DNA of 64,000 bases from an uncultured bacterium (lineage in GTDB: Bacteria > Desulfobacterota > BSN033 > UBA1163), in the NCBI GenBank assembly GCA_938002255.1, contig CALLAL010000013.1, positions 1 through 64,000 on the forward strand, read 5' to 3'. A program made the translations under genes and the position numbers. The notes below the pieces were generated by a model. It made no database searches. It was given only the letters and a program-made list of their open reading frames with translations, and was not told the DNA's origin. Position 1 is the stretch's first letter. The number at the start of each line of letters is the position of its first letter. Shown here piece by piece: positions 26,512-35,879 of the stretch.

Positions 26512-27828
26512 ATGGATTGGAATAACATACGTGATGAAGCGACCCGTTATCTTCAGGACTATACCCGTATCAATACGGTTAACCCTCCTGGAAATGAAAT
26601 CGAGGGAGCAACGTTTCTTAAAAAAATCCTCGATGCCGAATCCATCCCCTCCCAGATCTATGAACCCTCTCCCGGCCGAGGGAGTCTCTTAGCCACATTA
26701 AAAGGAAATGGTTCAAAACGTCCCATCCTGCTGTTGAATCACATTGATGTGGTCCCGGTTGAGAAGGAAGGATGGGAATGTCCTCCCTTGGATGGAGTGA
26801 TCAAAGAAGGATACCTCTACGGCCGTGGAACCCTCGATTGCAAATCTCTGGGAATCATCGAGTTGATGGCACTCCTCGTCCTCAAACGGGAGGGCATCCC
26901 TCTTCAAAGAGATCTGATCTTCTTTGCCACCGCCGATGAGGAGACAGGCGGCAAATGGGGGGTTCAATGGGCCATGGAGAACCTTCCTCCTCTTAGAGAG
27001 ATTGAATATGCGCTTAATGAAGGAGGACATATCATTCTTAACGAAGATGGAACACCGGACCGTTACGCTATCTCAAATGGTCAGAAGGTCATCTTTCAGC
27101 TCAAGCTCAAAGCGCGAGGAACATCCGGTCATGGTTCAATGCCCCATTCCGATAATCCAAATGTGAAACTGGTTCAGGCGTTAAATTTAATAACCCGATG
27201 GGAAACCCCGTTTCACATCATCCCCACGGTTAAAGATTATTTTAAAAAGATGGCCTTCAAACAGCCTCCTGATAAGAGGGGTTTTTTCGAGGATATTGAG
27301 AAAGGGCTCAACGACCCATCCTTTTCGACCTGGCTTACCTCCAATCCGATCTACAATGCTATGGTGAGAAATACCATTTCTCTGACTGTCCTGCAGGGGG
27401 GCACCAAAGCCAATGTCATCCCATTGGAATCCACAGCCACCCTTGACTGCAGATTGATTCCCGGCACAAACAAAGAAAAATTTTTAGAAGAGGTTAAGAA
27501 AAGGTTGGGGAACGAAATGGAGGTGGAGATCCTCTCAGAGAGCGAATCCCTTCCCCCCTCTCCTCTCGATACGGAGCTCTACAGGGCCATCGAAACTTTC
27601 GCCGCAGAAAATGACCCGGACTGCCCGATTGTTCCCTACCTGCTTGCAGGCGCTACCGATAGCCGCTTTCTGAGAGAAAAAGGAATCATCACCTATGATT
27701 TCTGCCCTTTTCGATTGACCGAAAAGGAATTAATGAGGGTCCACGCCAACAACGAACGAATTGACTTAGAGAACTTGAAATTTGGGACAAAAGCCTTGGT
27801 GGAAATCCTAAAGGCAGTGGCGGTTTAA
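26512..27828 (+). CDS. M20-family metallopeptidase/deacylase
   Basis: This 438-residue zinc hydrolase belongs to the M20 (ArgE/DapE/carboxypeptidase G2) family. Metal and catalytic residues are visible in LNHIDVVP, YGRGTLDCKS and ATADEETGGKWG, with the dimerisation (lid) domain including RGTSGHGSMPHSDNP, and the last ligand His in RVHANNERI. The reaction is hydrolysis of a peptide or acyl-amino-acid bond; the substrate cannot be told. No signal peptide, so it is cytoplasmic. GGAGG lies 6 bases before the ATG. Confidence 0.88.
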   Translation: MDWNNIRDEATRYLQDYTRINTVNPPGNEIEGATFLKKILDAESIPSQIYEPSPGRGSLLATLKGNGSKRPILLLNHIDVVPVEKEGWECPPLDGVIKEGYLYGRGTLDCKSLGIIELMALLVLKREGIPLQRDLIFFATADEETGGKWGVQWAMENLPPLREIEYALNEGGHIILNEDGTPDRYAISNGQKVIFQLKLKARGTSGHGSMPHSDNPNVKLVQALNLITRWETPFHIIPTVKDYFKKMAFKQPPDKRGFFEDIEKGLNDPSFSTWLTSNPIYNAMVRNTISLTVLQGGTKANVIPLESTATLDCRLIPGTNKEKFLEEVKKRLGNEMEVEILSESESLPPSPLDTELYRAIETFAAENDPDCPIVPYLLAGATDSRFLREKGIITYDFCPFRLTEKELMRVHANNERIDLENLKFGTKALVEILKAVAV

Positions 27829-27894
27829 AGGGATGGAGATAAACCCCTGATGAAAGAAGAGATGTTTCAAGCCCTTCTTTGCCAAAATCTTCCC

Positions 27895-28116
27895 CTATTT
27901 TCGAAACAGGGTAAAGAGGAGGGTTAACAGTAAGCTAATCAGGATGGAGGTGGTGAGAGGAAAATAGAAAGTAAATTTTTCTCTCTTAATAAGGATATCC
28001 CCGGGGAGCCTGCCCAGCCAGGGGATTTTATCACCTACCATGAGTAGGAGACCCATCAAAATAATAAAAACACCCAACAGAACAAGGAGCTTACCTAAAG
28101 CACCCAAACCGAACAT
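27895..28116 (-). CDS. DUF2905 small membrane protein
   Basis: This 73-residue protein starts at 28116, where GAGGAG precedes the ATG. It has two hydrophobic segments (about 6-27 and 50-70) separated by the conserved DUF2905 loop KIPWLGRLPGDILIKREKFTFYFPL. The family is widespread and of unknown function. It lies 19 bases downstream of queH on the same strand and is probably co-transcribed with it. Confidence 0.8.
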   Translation of the reverse strand: MFGLGALGKLLVLLGVFIILMGLLLMVGDKIPWLGRLPGDILIKREKFTFYFPLTTSILISLLLTLLFTLFRK

Positions 28117-28135
28117 TTTTTCTCCTCTATAAGGC

Positions 28136-28672
28136 TCAAAAATTCTTTTTGAGAAACCTTTCTTTCTCGCTATAAATGCAACCACAATATTGTTGCCGAT
28201 AAAGGTCTAAGGCCTTCGAGATCTCTAATCCTCTTTTCCACCCTTGACGAAAATCCTCATAATAAAAAGGAATCCCCTCTTCTTTTCCTATCCGTTCACC
28301 CGTCTGTCGAATCTGATCGTGATTCTGGTGGGTACTCTGTAGCAACGTGGTCGAAAACTGGTCAAACTTTCCCTTCTTCGCCTCCCGGGCAGTAGCCTCC
28401 AGCCGAAGCGAATAGCAATAGGAACATCTCTCGTCAACACAATGAGAAACATTTTTTAAAAACTCTTCGAGCAGATATTCATCACGGTAGATGACGTCTA
28501 ATCCGCCCTGAGCTGAATATTTCTTAAGGGCATCCAATCTTTTTTGATATTCCTGATAGGGATGAATGTTGGGATTGAAGAAAAAGCCTACGACGTTATG
28601 ACCTGCTTCCTTTATTTTTTCAACAGGAAAAATCGCACAATTGGCACAACAAATATGGAGAAGGATTTTCAT
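28136..28672 (-). CDS. queH: Epoxyqueuosine reductase QueH
   Basis: This 178-residue enzyme performs the last step of queuosine synthesis, reducing epoxyqueuosine in tRNA. It is the cobalamin-independent QueH type (formerly DUF208). The cysteine pairs typical of the family are seen: HICCANCA (about 6-13), ERCSYCYSLRLE (about 88-99) and YRQQYCGCIYSE (about 158-169). These hold a 4Fe-4S cluster and a further metal. The gene starts 24 bases after the ppsA stop on the same strand. Confidence 0.93.
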   Translation of the reverse strand: MKILLHICCANCAIFPVEKIKEAGHNVVGFFFNPNIHPYQEYQKRLDALKKYSAQGGLDVIYRDEYLLEEFLKNVSHCVDERCSYCYSLRLEATAREAKKGKFDQFSTTLLQSTHQNHDQIRQTGERIGKEEGIPFYYEDFRQGWKRGLEISKALDLYRQQYCGCIYSEKERFLKKNF

Positions 28673-28696
28673 CTGTCCGGTGAAAGAGCAAAGGCA

Positions 28697-31180
28697 TTAA
28701 CTCGCCGCAAGCTCCATTTTTTCTGGTTCTTTCCGTCGGGGAATCCCCAATTCTTTCTCGACCTGTAAAATCCTTTCCGTGGTTTTGATCACTGTATCTG
28801 GATTAAGAGAAATACTGTCAATCCCACATCGGACTAAAAATTCAGCAAATTCAGGATAATCACTTGGAGCCTGTCCACAGATGCCTATCTTTCGACCATT
28901 CTTCTTTGCTTTCTCAATCATCCACTGAACCATTCGTTTAACTGCTTGATCCCTTTCGTCAAACAAACGTGCAACCTTTTCAGAATCCCGATCCAATCCC
29001 AGAACCAACTGGGTCAGGTCATTTGAACCAATGGAGAACCCATCAAAGATCTCGCTGAACTCATCGGCTAAGATCACATTGCTTGGGATTTCACACATCA
29101 TATAGATTTCCAGACCATTCTTTCCCTGAACCAGGCCGTATTTCCTCATCTCAGCAACGACAAGCCTTCCCTCCTCTACGGTCCGACAAAAGGGAATCAT
29201 CAATTTCACGTTGGTCAGTCCCATCTCATCCCTGACCTTCTTCATCGCCAGACATTCGAGTCCAAAACCTTCCTGATAATCTTCATCATAATAGCGGGAG
29301 GCTCCGCGGAATCCAATCATAGGATTGTCTTCCACGGGTTCAAAATGACTTCCTCCAATGAGATTGGCATATTCATTCGTTTTAAAATCACTCATTCGTA
29401 CGATCACATCCCTTGGATAAAAGGCTGCTGCAATCTTGGCAACCCCCTGGGCTAATTTATCGATAAAAAAAGCCTTTTTATCTTCATAGCCTATGGTCAA
29501 TTGTTCAATCTCTTTTCGGAGATGATCATCCTTTAAGGAATCGAACCGAACCAAAGCCATCGGATGAATCCGGATGACATTGTTGATGATGAATTCCAGC
29601 CGGGCAAGCCCAACGCCGTCGTTAGGAATAAAGGAGAGGTGGAAAGCGTTGTCCGGATCTCCCACATTCATCATAATACGGGTTTGAGGTTTCTCGAGGT
29701 GCTCCATATCAAAGCGCTTCACCTCATAGTCGAGAATCCCTTCATAGACGATTCCGGTCTCTCCTTCAGAACAGCAAACCGTTGCGGTTCGATAGTCTCT
29801 CAATATATCGCTCCCATTCCCGGTTCCAACAACACAGGGAATTCCCAACTCCCGGCTGATGATGGCTGCGTGGCATGTGCGTCCTCCCCGATCTGTAACA
29901 ATTCCTGCAGCAATCTTCATAATAGGTTCCCAATCAGGATCGGTCATCTGAGTCACGAGAACCTCACCCTTTTTAAACTGATCAATCTCCTTCACACTGG
30001 AAAGGACATGGATGGGACCTGCGCCAATCTTCTCGCCCACACTCCTTCCCTGAGTAAGAATCCTACCCCGCTCCTTCAAGATATACGTTTCGAGAATATT
30101 TCGGTTGTGCTGGGATTTCACCGTTTCTGGTCTTGCTTGAAGAATAAAAAGTTGCTGGGTGATTCCATCTTTAGCCCACTCAATATCCATGGGCGTATAA
30201 GTCCCCGCCTTCTTTGAATAATGATCTTCGATCAAGACCCCCCATTTGGCGAGCTGGATGATTTCATCCTCCTCCAGGATATATTTTGACTTCTCCTGAA
30301 TCGAGACAGGAATGTTTTTGGTGGACCCCTCGCCTTCCATCGCATAAACCATCTTAATCTCTTTTGTTCCGAGGGTTTTTTGAATGATCGGTTTATAGTT
30401 CTGTGAGAGGCGAGGTTTGAAGACATAGAATTCATCAGGGTTGATGACTCCCTGAACAATATTCTCCCCAAGGCCATAAGCCCCTGTAATATAAACAACG
30501 TGAGGAAAGCCTGATTCGGTATCAATCGTAAACATCACTCCTGAACAGGCTTTATCCGATCGAACCATCTTTTGAACGCCAATGGAAAGAGCCACCTGAA
30601 AATGATCAAAGCCTCGATGGGTTCGATAAGAGATCGCTCGATTGGTGAAGAGGGAAGCAAAACATCTTTTACATGCTTGAATCAGGGCATATTCCCCTCG
30701 AATATTGAGATAGGTCTCCTGCTGTCCTGCAAAGCTTGCGGTGGGAAGATCTTCGGCGGTGGCACTGCTACGCACAGCAACATCTGTATCTTCACCATAT
30801 TCTTTGCATAACTTGCGATAAGCCTTAATAATCTCTTCCACAATCCCTCTGGGAAACTCAAGGCTATAGATGAGCCTTCGGATACGGCTCCCTCTCTCCG
30901 AAAGATTCTCAACATCGTCGATGTCAAGGTCTGACAGGATATCCCGGATACTCTCCCTCACTCCGGGTTTCTTCATGATATATTGCCACTCCTGAACCGT
31001 CCCTTCATCTAAGAAATCGTGGTAGGCGTTGACCGTCACTGCAAACCCATTCGGAATATTTACCCCGAGCCCACTCAACTCCTTCCGCATCTCTCCGAGG
31101 GAGGCATTCTTACCTCCCACAAGCGGAAGATCTTCCATCCCGATCTCATCAAACCATAGAACATAGGGTTTATTTCCCAT
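28697..31180 (-). CDS. ppsA: Phosphoenolpyruvate synthase
   Basis: This 827-residue enzyme makes PEP, AMP and phosphate from pyruvate and ATP, a gluconeogenic step. The start at 31180 is set by GGAGGAGAGG and by MGNKPYVLWFDEIG; upstream codons would add unneeded residues. The N-terminal ATP-grasp-like half includes VGGKNASLGEM and VRSSATAEDLPTASFAGQQETYLN. The swivelling domain has the phosphohistidine motif GGRTCHAAIISRELG. The C-terminal barrel ends with FSIGSNDLTQLVLGLDRDS and GICGQAPSDYPE. A strong promoter lies upstream, divergent from ppdK. Confidence 0.94.
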   Translation of the reverse strand: MGNKPYVLWFDEIGMEDLPLVGGKNASLGEMRKELSGLGVNIPNGFAVTVNAYHDFLDEGTVQEWQYIMKKPGVRESIRDILSDLDIDDVENLSERGSRIRRLIYSLEFPRGIVEEIIKAYRKLCKEYGEDTDVAVRSSATAEDLPTASFAGQQETYLNIRGEYALIQACKRCFASLFTNRAISYRTHRGFDHFQVALSIGVQKMVRSDKACSGVMFTIDTESGFPHVVYITGAYGLGENIVQGVINPDEFYVFKPRLSQNYKPIIQKTLGTKEIKMVYAMEGEGSTKNIPVSIQEKSKYILEEDEIIQLAKWGVLIEDHYSKKAGTYTPMDIEWAKDGITQQLFILQARPETVKSQHNRNILETYILKERGRILTQGRSVGEKIGAGPIHVLSSVKEIDQFKKGEVLVTQMTDPDWEPIMKIAAGIVTDRGGRTCHAAIISRELGIPCVVGTGNGSDILRDYRTATVCCSEGETGIVYEGILDYEVKRFDMEHLEKPQTRIMMNVGDPDNAFHLSFIPNDGVGLARLEFIINNVIRIHPMALVRFDSLKDDHLRKEIEQLTIGYEDKKAFFIDKLAQGVAKIAAAFYPRDVIVRMSDFKTNEYANLIGGSHFEPVEDNPMIGFRGASRYYDEDYQEGFGLECLAMKKVRDEMGLTNVKLMIPFCRTVEEGRLVVAEMRKYGLVQGKNGLEIYMMCEIPSNVILADEFSEIFDGFSIGSNDLTQLVLGLDRDSEKVARLFDERDQAVKRMVQWMIEKAKKNGRKIGICGQAPSDYPEFAEFLVRCGIDSISLNPDTVIKTTERILQVEKELGIPRRKEPEKMELAAS

Positions 31181-31208
31181 GAGCCTCTCCTCCAACTTTT
31201 TTATAATC

Positions 31209-31237
31209 AATTTATCTAAACCCTCCCCCCTTGTCAA
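31209..31237 (-). promoter_or_regulatory. Sigma-70 promoter of ppsA
   Basis: On the minus strand a perfect TTGACA (31232-31237) and TAAATT (31209-31214) are 17 bases apart. The transcript would start near 31202, giving a leader of about 22 bases before the ATG at 31180. Confidence 0.65.
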
Positions 31238-31326
31238 GACAAAGGCGTTTGGACAGATCATTGATTTTTTACCTAAATAAAATTATGATGAGAATTGATG
31301 CACAGAAAAGGAGGATGGAAACGGGT

Positions 31327-34143
31327 ATGAAATATGTCTATCTCTTTGAAGAGGCGGATGGCTCCAATAAGAAGCTATTCGGAGGAAAAGGGGCCGGGCT
31401 GGCCGAGATGACCCGCATGGGACTTCCTGTTCCGCCTGGTTTTATCGTTACCACTGAAGCCTGCCTCGTGTACTATGCAAATAAGAAAAGACTTCCTGAA
31501 GGATTGATGGAAGAGGTCCAGGTCAATTTGAAGAAGGTTGAAGAAAAAACCGGGAAGGGTTTTGGAAACCCCCAAACCCCCCTCTTCTTTTCTGTCCGCT
31601 CAGGGGCCGCCCTTTCTATGCCTGGCATGATGGACACCATCCTCAATCTCGGATTGAATGATGCTACCATCGAAGGATTAATCCAGATTACATCAGATGG
31701 AAGATTTGCCTATGATGCCTATCGAAGATTCATTCAGCTTTTCGGGAAAATTGCCCTGGGAGTCGATGAGAAAGAATTCGATCAGATTCTAAATAAAACG
31801 AAGGAAAAAGTAGGGGCCAAAGATGATACCGATCTCGATGCAGACCATCTCAAAGATATTTGCAAACAATATCTGACGTTAATCAAAAAAGAAACAGGAT
31901 CGACTTTTCCTGAAGATCCAATGATCCAATTGAAATTGGCGATCGAAGCAGTCTTTCGATCCTGGATGGGGAAAAGGGCGGTGGATTATCGTAGGGAATT
32001 TCATATCACCCCTGAAATGGCCAATGGCACGGCAGTCAATGTCTGTACCATGGTCTTTGGAAATATGGGCTTTGACTCTGCGACCGGTGTGGCATTCACA
32101 CGGGACCCTGGAACGGGTGAAAACGTCCTGTATGGAGAATACCTTGTCAACGCTCAGGGGGAAGATGTGGTAGCGGGTATTCGAACGCCCAAACCCATTT
32201 ACGAAATGAAGAAAGAAATGCCTAAGACGTACAGAGAGCTGGAAAGAGTAAGAAAAATCCTTGAGGAACATTTCCGGGAGGTTCAGGATTTTGAATTTAC
32301 CGTTGAGAAAGGAAAGCTTTACATTCTCCAGACGCGAAATGGAAAGATGAACGCCCAGGCTATCGTCCGGACTTCCCGGGAGATGGTTGCTGAAAAAATG
32401 ATCAATAAGGAGAAGGCGGTTCTGAGATTGAAGCCCTATGATCTGGAGCAACTTCTCCACAAACGGATCGACCCAAACTTCAAGGGGAAACCCATCGCCA
32501 CAGGACTTCCAGCCTCTCCTGGAGCTGCCTCTGGCAAGGCGATCTTCGATGCTGATGAAGCCGAACGCATGGGAAAACTCGGCCACAAGGTCATTTTGGT
32601 TCGAGAAGAAACCAAACCTGAGGATATCCATGGATTCTTTGCTTCTCAAGGAATCTTGACCAGTCGGGGAGGGAAAACCTCTCACGCTGCCGTAGTCGCC
32701 AGAGGGATGGGAAAACCTTGCGTCTCGGGTTGTGAATCCCTCTATATCGACCCCAAAGCAAGAGAAGCCACCGTGGGCAACCTAAAGATTAAAGAAGGAG
32801 ACTTTATCACCATCGACGGTTCAAGAGGGGAGGTCTATCTGGGTGAGGTGCCAACAGTAGATCCGGAAATTAGCAAAGATCTCCTCACCATTCTGAGCTG
32901 GGCAGATGAGATTAGAACCCTGGGGGTTCGGGCCAATGCCGACACTCCTGAAGGGGCCATTAAGGCAAGGCAGCTTGGCGCGGAAGGAATAGGCCTTTGC
33001 CGAACGGAAAGAATGTTCAACGCTGTGGATCGACTTCCGATCGTCCGCGAGATGATTCTTGCGAGCTCAAAGGAGAAAAGGGCAGAAGCCATCGAGAAAT
33101 TGCTTCCCATGCAAAAAAGTGATTTTAAAGAGATTTTCAGGGCGATGAAAGGTCTTCCTGTCACGGTCCGGCTTCTCGATCCCCCTCTTCATGAATTTCT
33201 TCCCTCTGCGGAAGAGTTGGCCTCTGAACTTCGTAATCTGGAGAACCTTGAGACCGCTCTCGAATCGATGGAAAATATCTCTCAGGCAATGAAATACCTC
33301 GATACCACTTCGAGGGAGTCCCTTAAGCTGCTCGAACAGGTCGCAACCCACATCACCGAGATCAGAGAGAAAAGGCTTGGCAGAAAACTGATCCGGAAAC
33401 AGCAGGAGACGCTACGAAAGGTCAAGGAAATGATGGAAGTTAACCCGATGCTGGGCCATCGGGGCGTCCGGCTTGGAATCACCTATCCAGAAATCTATAA
33501 AATGCAAATTCAGGCTATTTTGGAGGCCGCTGCTGAATTGATCAAAGAGGGCGTGGAAGTCCAACCGGAGATCATGGTGCCACAGGTTTGCACCGCTCAG
33601 GAACTTAAGTGGGTTTACGAATTGGTTAAAAAGGTTCAGCGGGACGTAGAAAAAGCATTTAAGGTGAAGATCCAGTTCAAATTTGGAACGATGATCGAAG
33701 TCGTTAGAGCGTGCATGAGGGCAGGAAGATTGGCAGAAGTTGCGGATTTCTTCTCCTTTGGGACGAACGATCTCACTCAGGCCACCTTCTCCTTCTCACG
33801 AGAGGATGCAGAGAACAAATTCCTTCCCCTTTATAACCAGCGGAAGATCCTTCAGGACAACCCTTTTGAAGTTCTCGATGTGAAAGGCGTGGGGAGATTG
33901 ATGATGATTACGGTCGAATGGGGAAGGAGAACCAAACCTGACTTGAAAATCGGCATTTGTGGGGAACACGGAGGACATCCTGAATCTGTTGAATTCTGCC
34001 ACTCCATTGGCCTCTCCTACGTGAGCTGCTCTGTCCCGCGCCTCCCCATTGCAAGGCTTGCCGCGGCCCATGCAAAACTGAAGGAAGTCGAACAAAAACC
34101 CATTCAGCAATACGATCCTGACTATACGAGCGTCCTCTTCTAA
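31327..34143 (+). CDS. ppdK: Pyruvate, phosphate dikinase
   Basis: This roughly 938-residue enzyme reversibly interconverts pyruvate, ATP and phosphate with PEP, AMP and pyrophosphate. The family N-terminus MKYVYLFEEADGSNKKLFGGKGAGLAEM fixes the start near 31327; an ATG at 31315 directly abuts AAAGGAGG and is an alternative. Motifs are SVRSGAALSMPGMMDTILNLG in the nucleotide domain, GGKTSHAAVVARGMGKPCVSG with the phosphohistidine, and FGTNDLTQATFSFSREDAE plus ICGEHGGHPES in the C-terminal barrel. It is divergent from ppsA and its stop overlaps the convergent amidohydrolase by four bases. Confidence 0.95.
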   Translation: MKYVYLFEEADGSNKKLFGGKGAGLAEMTRMGLPVPPGFIVTTEACLVYYANKKRLPEGLMEEVQVNLKKVEEKTGKGFGNPQTPLFFSVRSGAALSMPGMMDTILNLGLNDATIEGLIQITSDGRFAYDAYRRFIQLFGKIALGVDEKEFDQILNKTKEKVGAKDDTDLDADHLKDICKQYLTLIKKETGSTFPEDPMIQLKLAIEAVFRSWMGKRAVDYRREFHITPEMANGTAVNVCTMVFGNMGFDSATGVAFTRDPGTGENVLYGEYLVNAQGEDVVAGIRTPKPIYEMKKEMPKTYRELERVRKILEEHFREVQDFEFTVEKGKLYILQTRNGKMNAQAIVRTSREMVAEKMINKEKAVLRLKPYDLEQLLHKRIDPNFKGKPIATGLPASPGAASGKAIFDADEAERMGKLGHKVILVREETKPEDIHGFFASQGILTSRGGKTSHAAVVARGMGKPCVSGCESLYIDPKAREATVGNLKIKEGDFITIDGSRGEVYLGEVPTVDPEISKDLLTILSWADEIRTLGVRANADTPEGAIKARQLGAEGIGLCRTERMFNAVDRLPIVREMILASSKEKRAEAIEKLLPMQKSDFKEIFRAMKGLPVTVRLLDPPLHEFLPSAEELASELRNLENLETALESMENISQAMKYLDTTSRESLKLLEQVATHITEIREKRLGRKLIRKQQETLRKVKEMMEVNPMLGHRGVRLGITYPEIYKMQIQAILEAAAELIKEGVEVQPEIMVPQVCTAQELKWVYELVKKVQRDVEKAFKVKIQFKFGTMIEVVRACMRAGRLAEVADFFSFGTNDLTQATFSFSREDAENKFLPLYNQRKILQDNPFEVLDVKGVGRLMMITVEWGRRTKPDLKIGICGEHGGHPESVEFCHSIGLSYVSCSVPRLPIARLAAAHAKLKEVEQKPIQQYDPDYTSVLF

Positions 34144-35864
34144 ACCTCAAGAGTTAGGACTTTTCTATCTTTCAATCTCACGTAGCCATGATGAGTGATT
34201 CGCAAGTGGGGAATCGCAGCAGTGCTGAGGGTGTCAATCGTCAGGGTAGGTTTACCCCACTTTGCTCCGTTTTCGATAAGAGAGGCGTCGAGGTGTCTGG
34301 TTTCATCTCGAATCGCTTCCATCGGTTTTAAAGAAATTAACCCGCAGAGAGGAGCGGGAAATTCTGCAACAATGTCGTTTCCGATGGCAAAGACCCCACC
34401 CCCTCCGTTCTCTTTGAGCCTCTCCATCACAGTCTTCATAGAGGAAGCCTCACAACCCACGACAATCATATCGGTAGAATCCCAGTTCATTGTCGTCCCA
34501 TAGGCTCCTCTCTTGAGGCCAAACCCTTTGAGAACCCCCATGAATCTCTTCCCGGACCCCAACCGATCAAGGGCAAGTACCCAGATGAGATCTTTGGACT
34601 CCTCAGGGTCCTGGAGATCGATGAGCCTCTCCTGGGTGACAAGACGGCTCACCAACTCGATGGCTCTCACTTTTCCGTGAGTGGGAAGGGAGGGAAAGGG
34701 ATAATCCCCGATCCTTATCGTATGAAACATGGGGTCAGGGAATAAAACCTTCTTCGGTTCAACCAAATTTTGTCCATCTTTAAAGATGATCTTTCCTTCA
34801 ACCATCACCAGTTGAGGGTAAAACTCCTCTGGAGAAGGGATGAGAACCAAATCGGCCATTTTACCCGGTGAAAGGGAGCCAATCAGAGGGTCCAGTCTGA
34901 AATGTTCAGCCACATTGATCGTAACCATTTGATAAACCAACGCTGGAGGAATACCCATTTTGAGTGCCCTTCGGACAGCAGCATCCAGATAACCTTCCTC
35001 AAGAAAATCCTCAGGATCAACCCCATCTGTAGTAAGGATGAGTCTTCTGAAATCGATCTGCCTTTTAAAAATCCCGGCAACGCCAGGAAGTTCCTTTCTG
35101 ATGGACCCTTCACGAATCATCACCCAGAAGCCTAACCTCAGCCGTTCAAGGACTTCTTCTGCGGTGATAGGCTCGTGGCAGGAAGAAATGCCAAAGCCCG
35201 CGTACGCTTGAAGCCTTCTGAGCGGTGCACCTGCCGTGTGGCCTTCAATCACCTTGCCCATCTCAAGGGCAACCGCGATCAACCCTTTGAGTCTTTCCCC
35301 CTGTTCGTTTTCTAAGAAGAGATTTCCCCAATAGATCTCTCCAACCCCAAGGCAGTTGGGATGCTTGAGCAAAGAAACAAAATCCTCCAGGCTTGGAGCC
35401 ATGCTCTCTTCGGCAGGCGTCAGCCCGCAGACCGGCGGAATGGTGTGAAAAAATCGGATGGGTTGTCCCTCAAAACCCTGAACCGGAGCCTCAATGCCCC
35501 CTTTTCCAGCAATCGTTGCAGTCTCCATCGTTTCCGTGATGACAGTGGTTACCCCTGTTGGAATCACATGACTAACAAACTCTTCAATCCCATAACGGTT
35601 ACTTACAGTGTGCGTGTGTCCATCAATCAAACCTGGAAGAACTACCATTCCCTTCGCATCAATCACCTGGGTCTCAGGGCCTTTTACAAAATCCATATCG
35701 CTTCCAACATACGCAATCCTGCCATCCTTAATCCAGACCGATTGGTCAGGAATAAACTCTTGTGTAAGAGAATTGAACAGGTTGGGCCTCGCGATGACGA
35801 CATCTGGAGGCACTCCTCCGAATGCCACGGCTGGAAGGATAAATCTTTTCCTCACTTCATCCAT
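34140..35864 (-). CDS. Adenine deaminase-like amidohydrolase, diverged paralogue
   Basis: This protein of about 574 residues aligns in order with adenine deaminase: GLIDGHTHTVS, GVGEIYWGN, EGHTAGAPL, SCHEPITAEE, LTTDGVDPEDF, and the C-terminal domain GVLKGFGLKRGAYGTTMNWDSTDMIVVG. The metal ligands therefore look kept. However the hallmark DPHE after the first strand is replaced by TVITETMETAT, and the segment differs in nearby residues, so adenine may not be the substrate. The ATG at 35864 is chosen; a TTG 15 bases upstream is possible. It starts 16 bases after the thioesterase stop, in the same direction, and converges with ppdK. Confidence 0.75.
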   Translation of the reverse strand: MDEVRKRFILPAVAFGGVPPDVVIARPNLFNSLTQEFIPDQSVWIKDGRIAYVGSDMDFVKGPETQVIDAKGMVVLPGLIDGHTHTVSNRYGIEEFVSHVIPTGVTTVITETMETATIAGKGGIEAPVQGFEGQPIRFFHTIPPVCGLTPAEESMAPSLEDFVSLLKHPNCLGVGEIYWGNLFLENEQGERLKGLIAVALEMGKVIEGHTAGAPLRRLQAYAGFGISSCHEPITAEEVLERLRLGFWVMIREGSIRKELPGVAGIFKRQIDFRRLILTTDGVDPEDFLEEGYLDAAVRRALKMGIPPALVYQMVTINVAEHFRLDPLIGSLSPGKMADLVLIPSPEEFYPQLVMVEGKIIFKDGQNLVEPKKVLFPDPMFHTIRIGDYPFPSLPTHGKVRAIELVSRLVTQERLIDLQDPEESKDLIWVLALDRLGSGKRFMGVLKGFGLKRGAYGTTMNWDSTDMIVVGCEASSMKTVMERLKENGGGGVFAIGNDIVAEFPAPLCGLISLKPMEAIRDETRHLDASLIENGAKWGKPTLTIDTLSTAAIPHLRITHHGYVRLKDRKVLTLEV

Positions 35865-35879
35865 AGTAAATCCGTTCAA

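Noticed and set aside
29564-30217. Long plus-strand open frame (217 codons) inside ppsA
   Set aside because: It is antisense to a well-conserved gene and encodes no recognisable protein; long antisense frames are expected in coding DNA.
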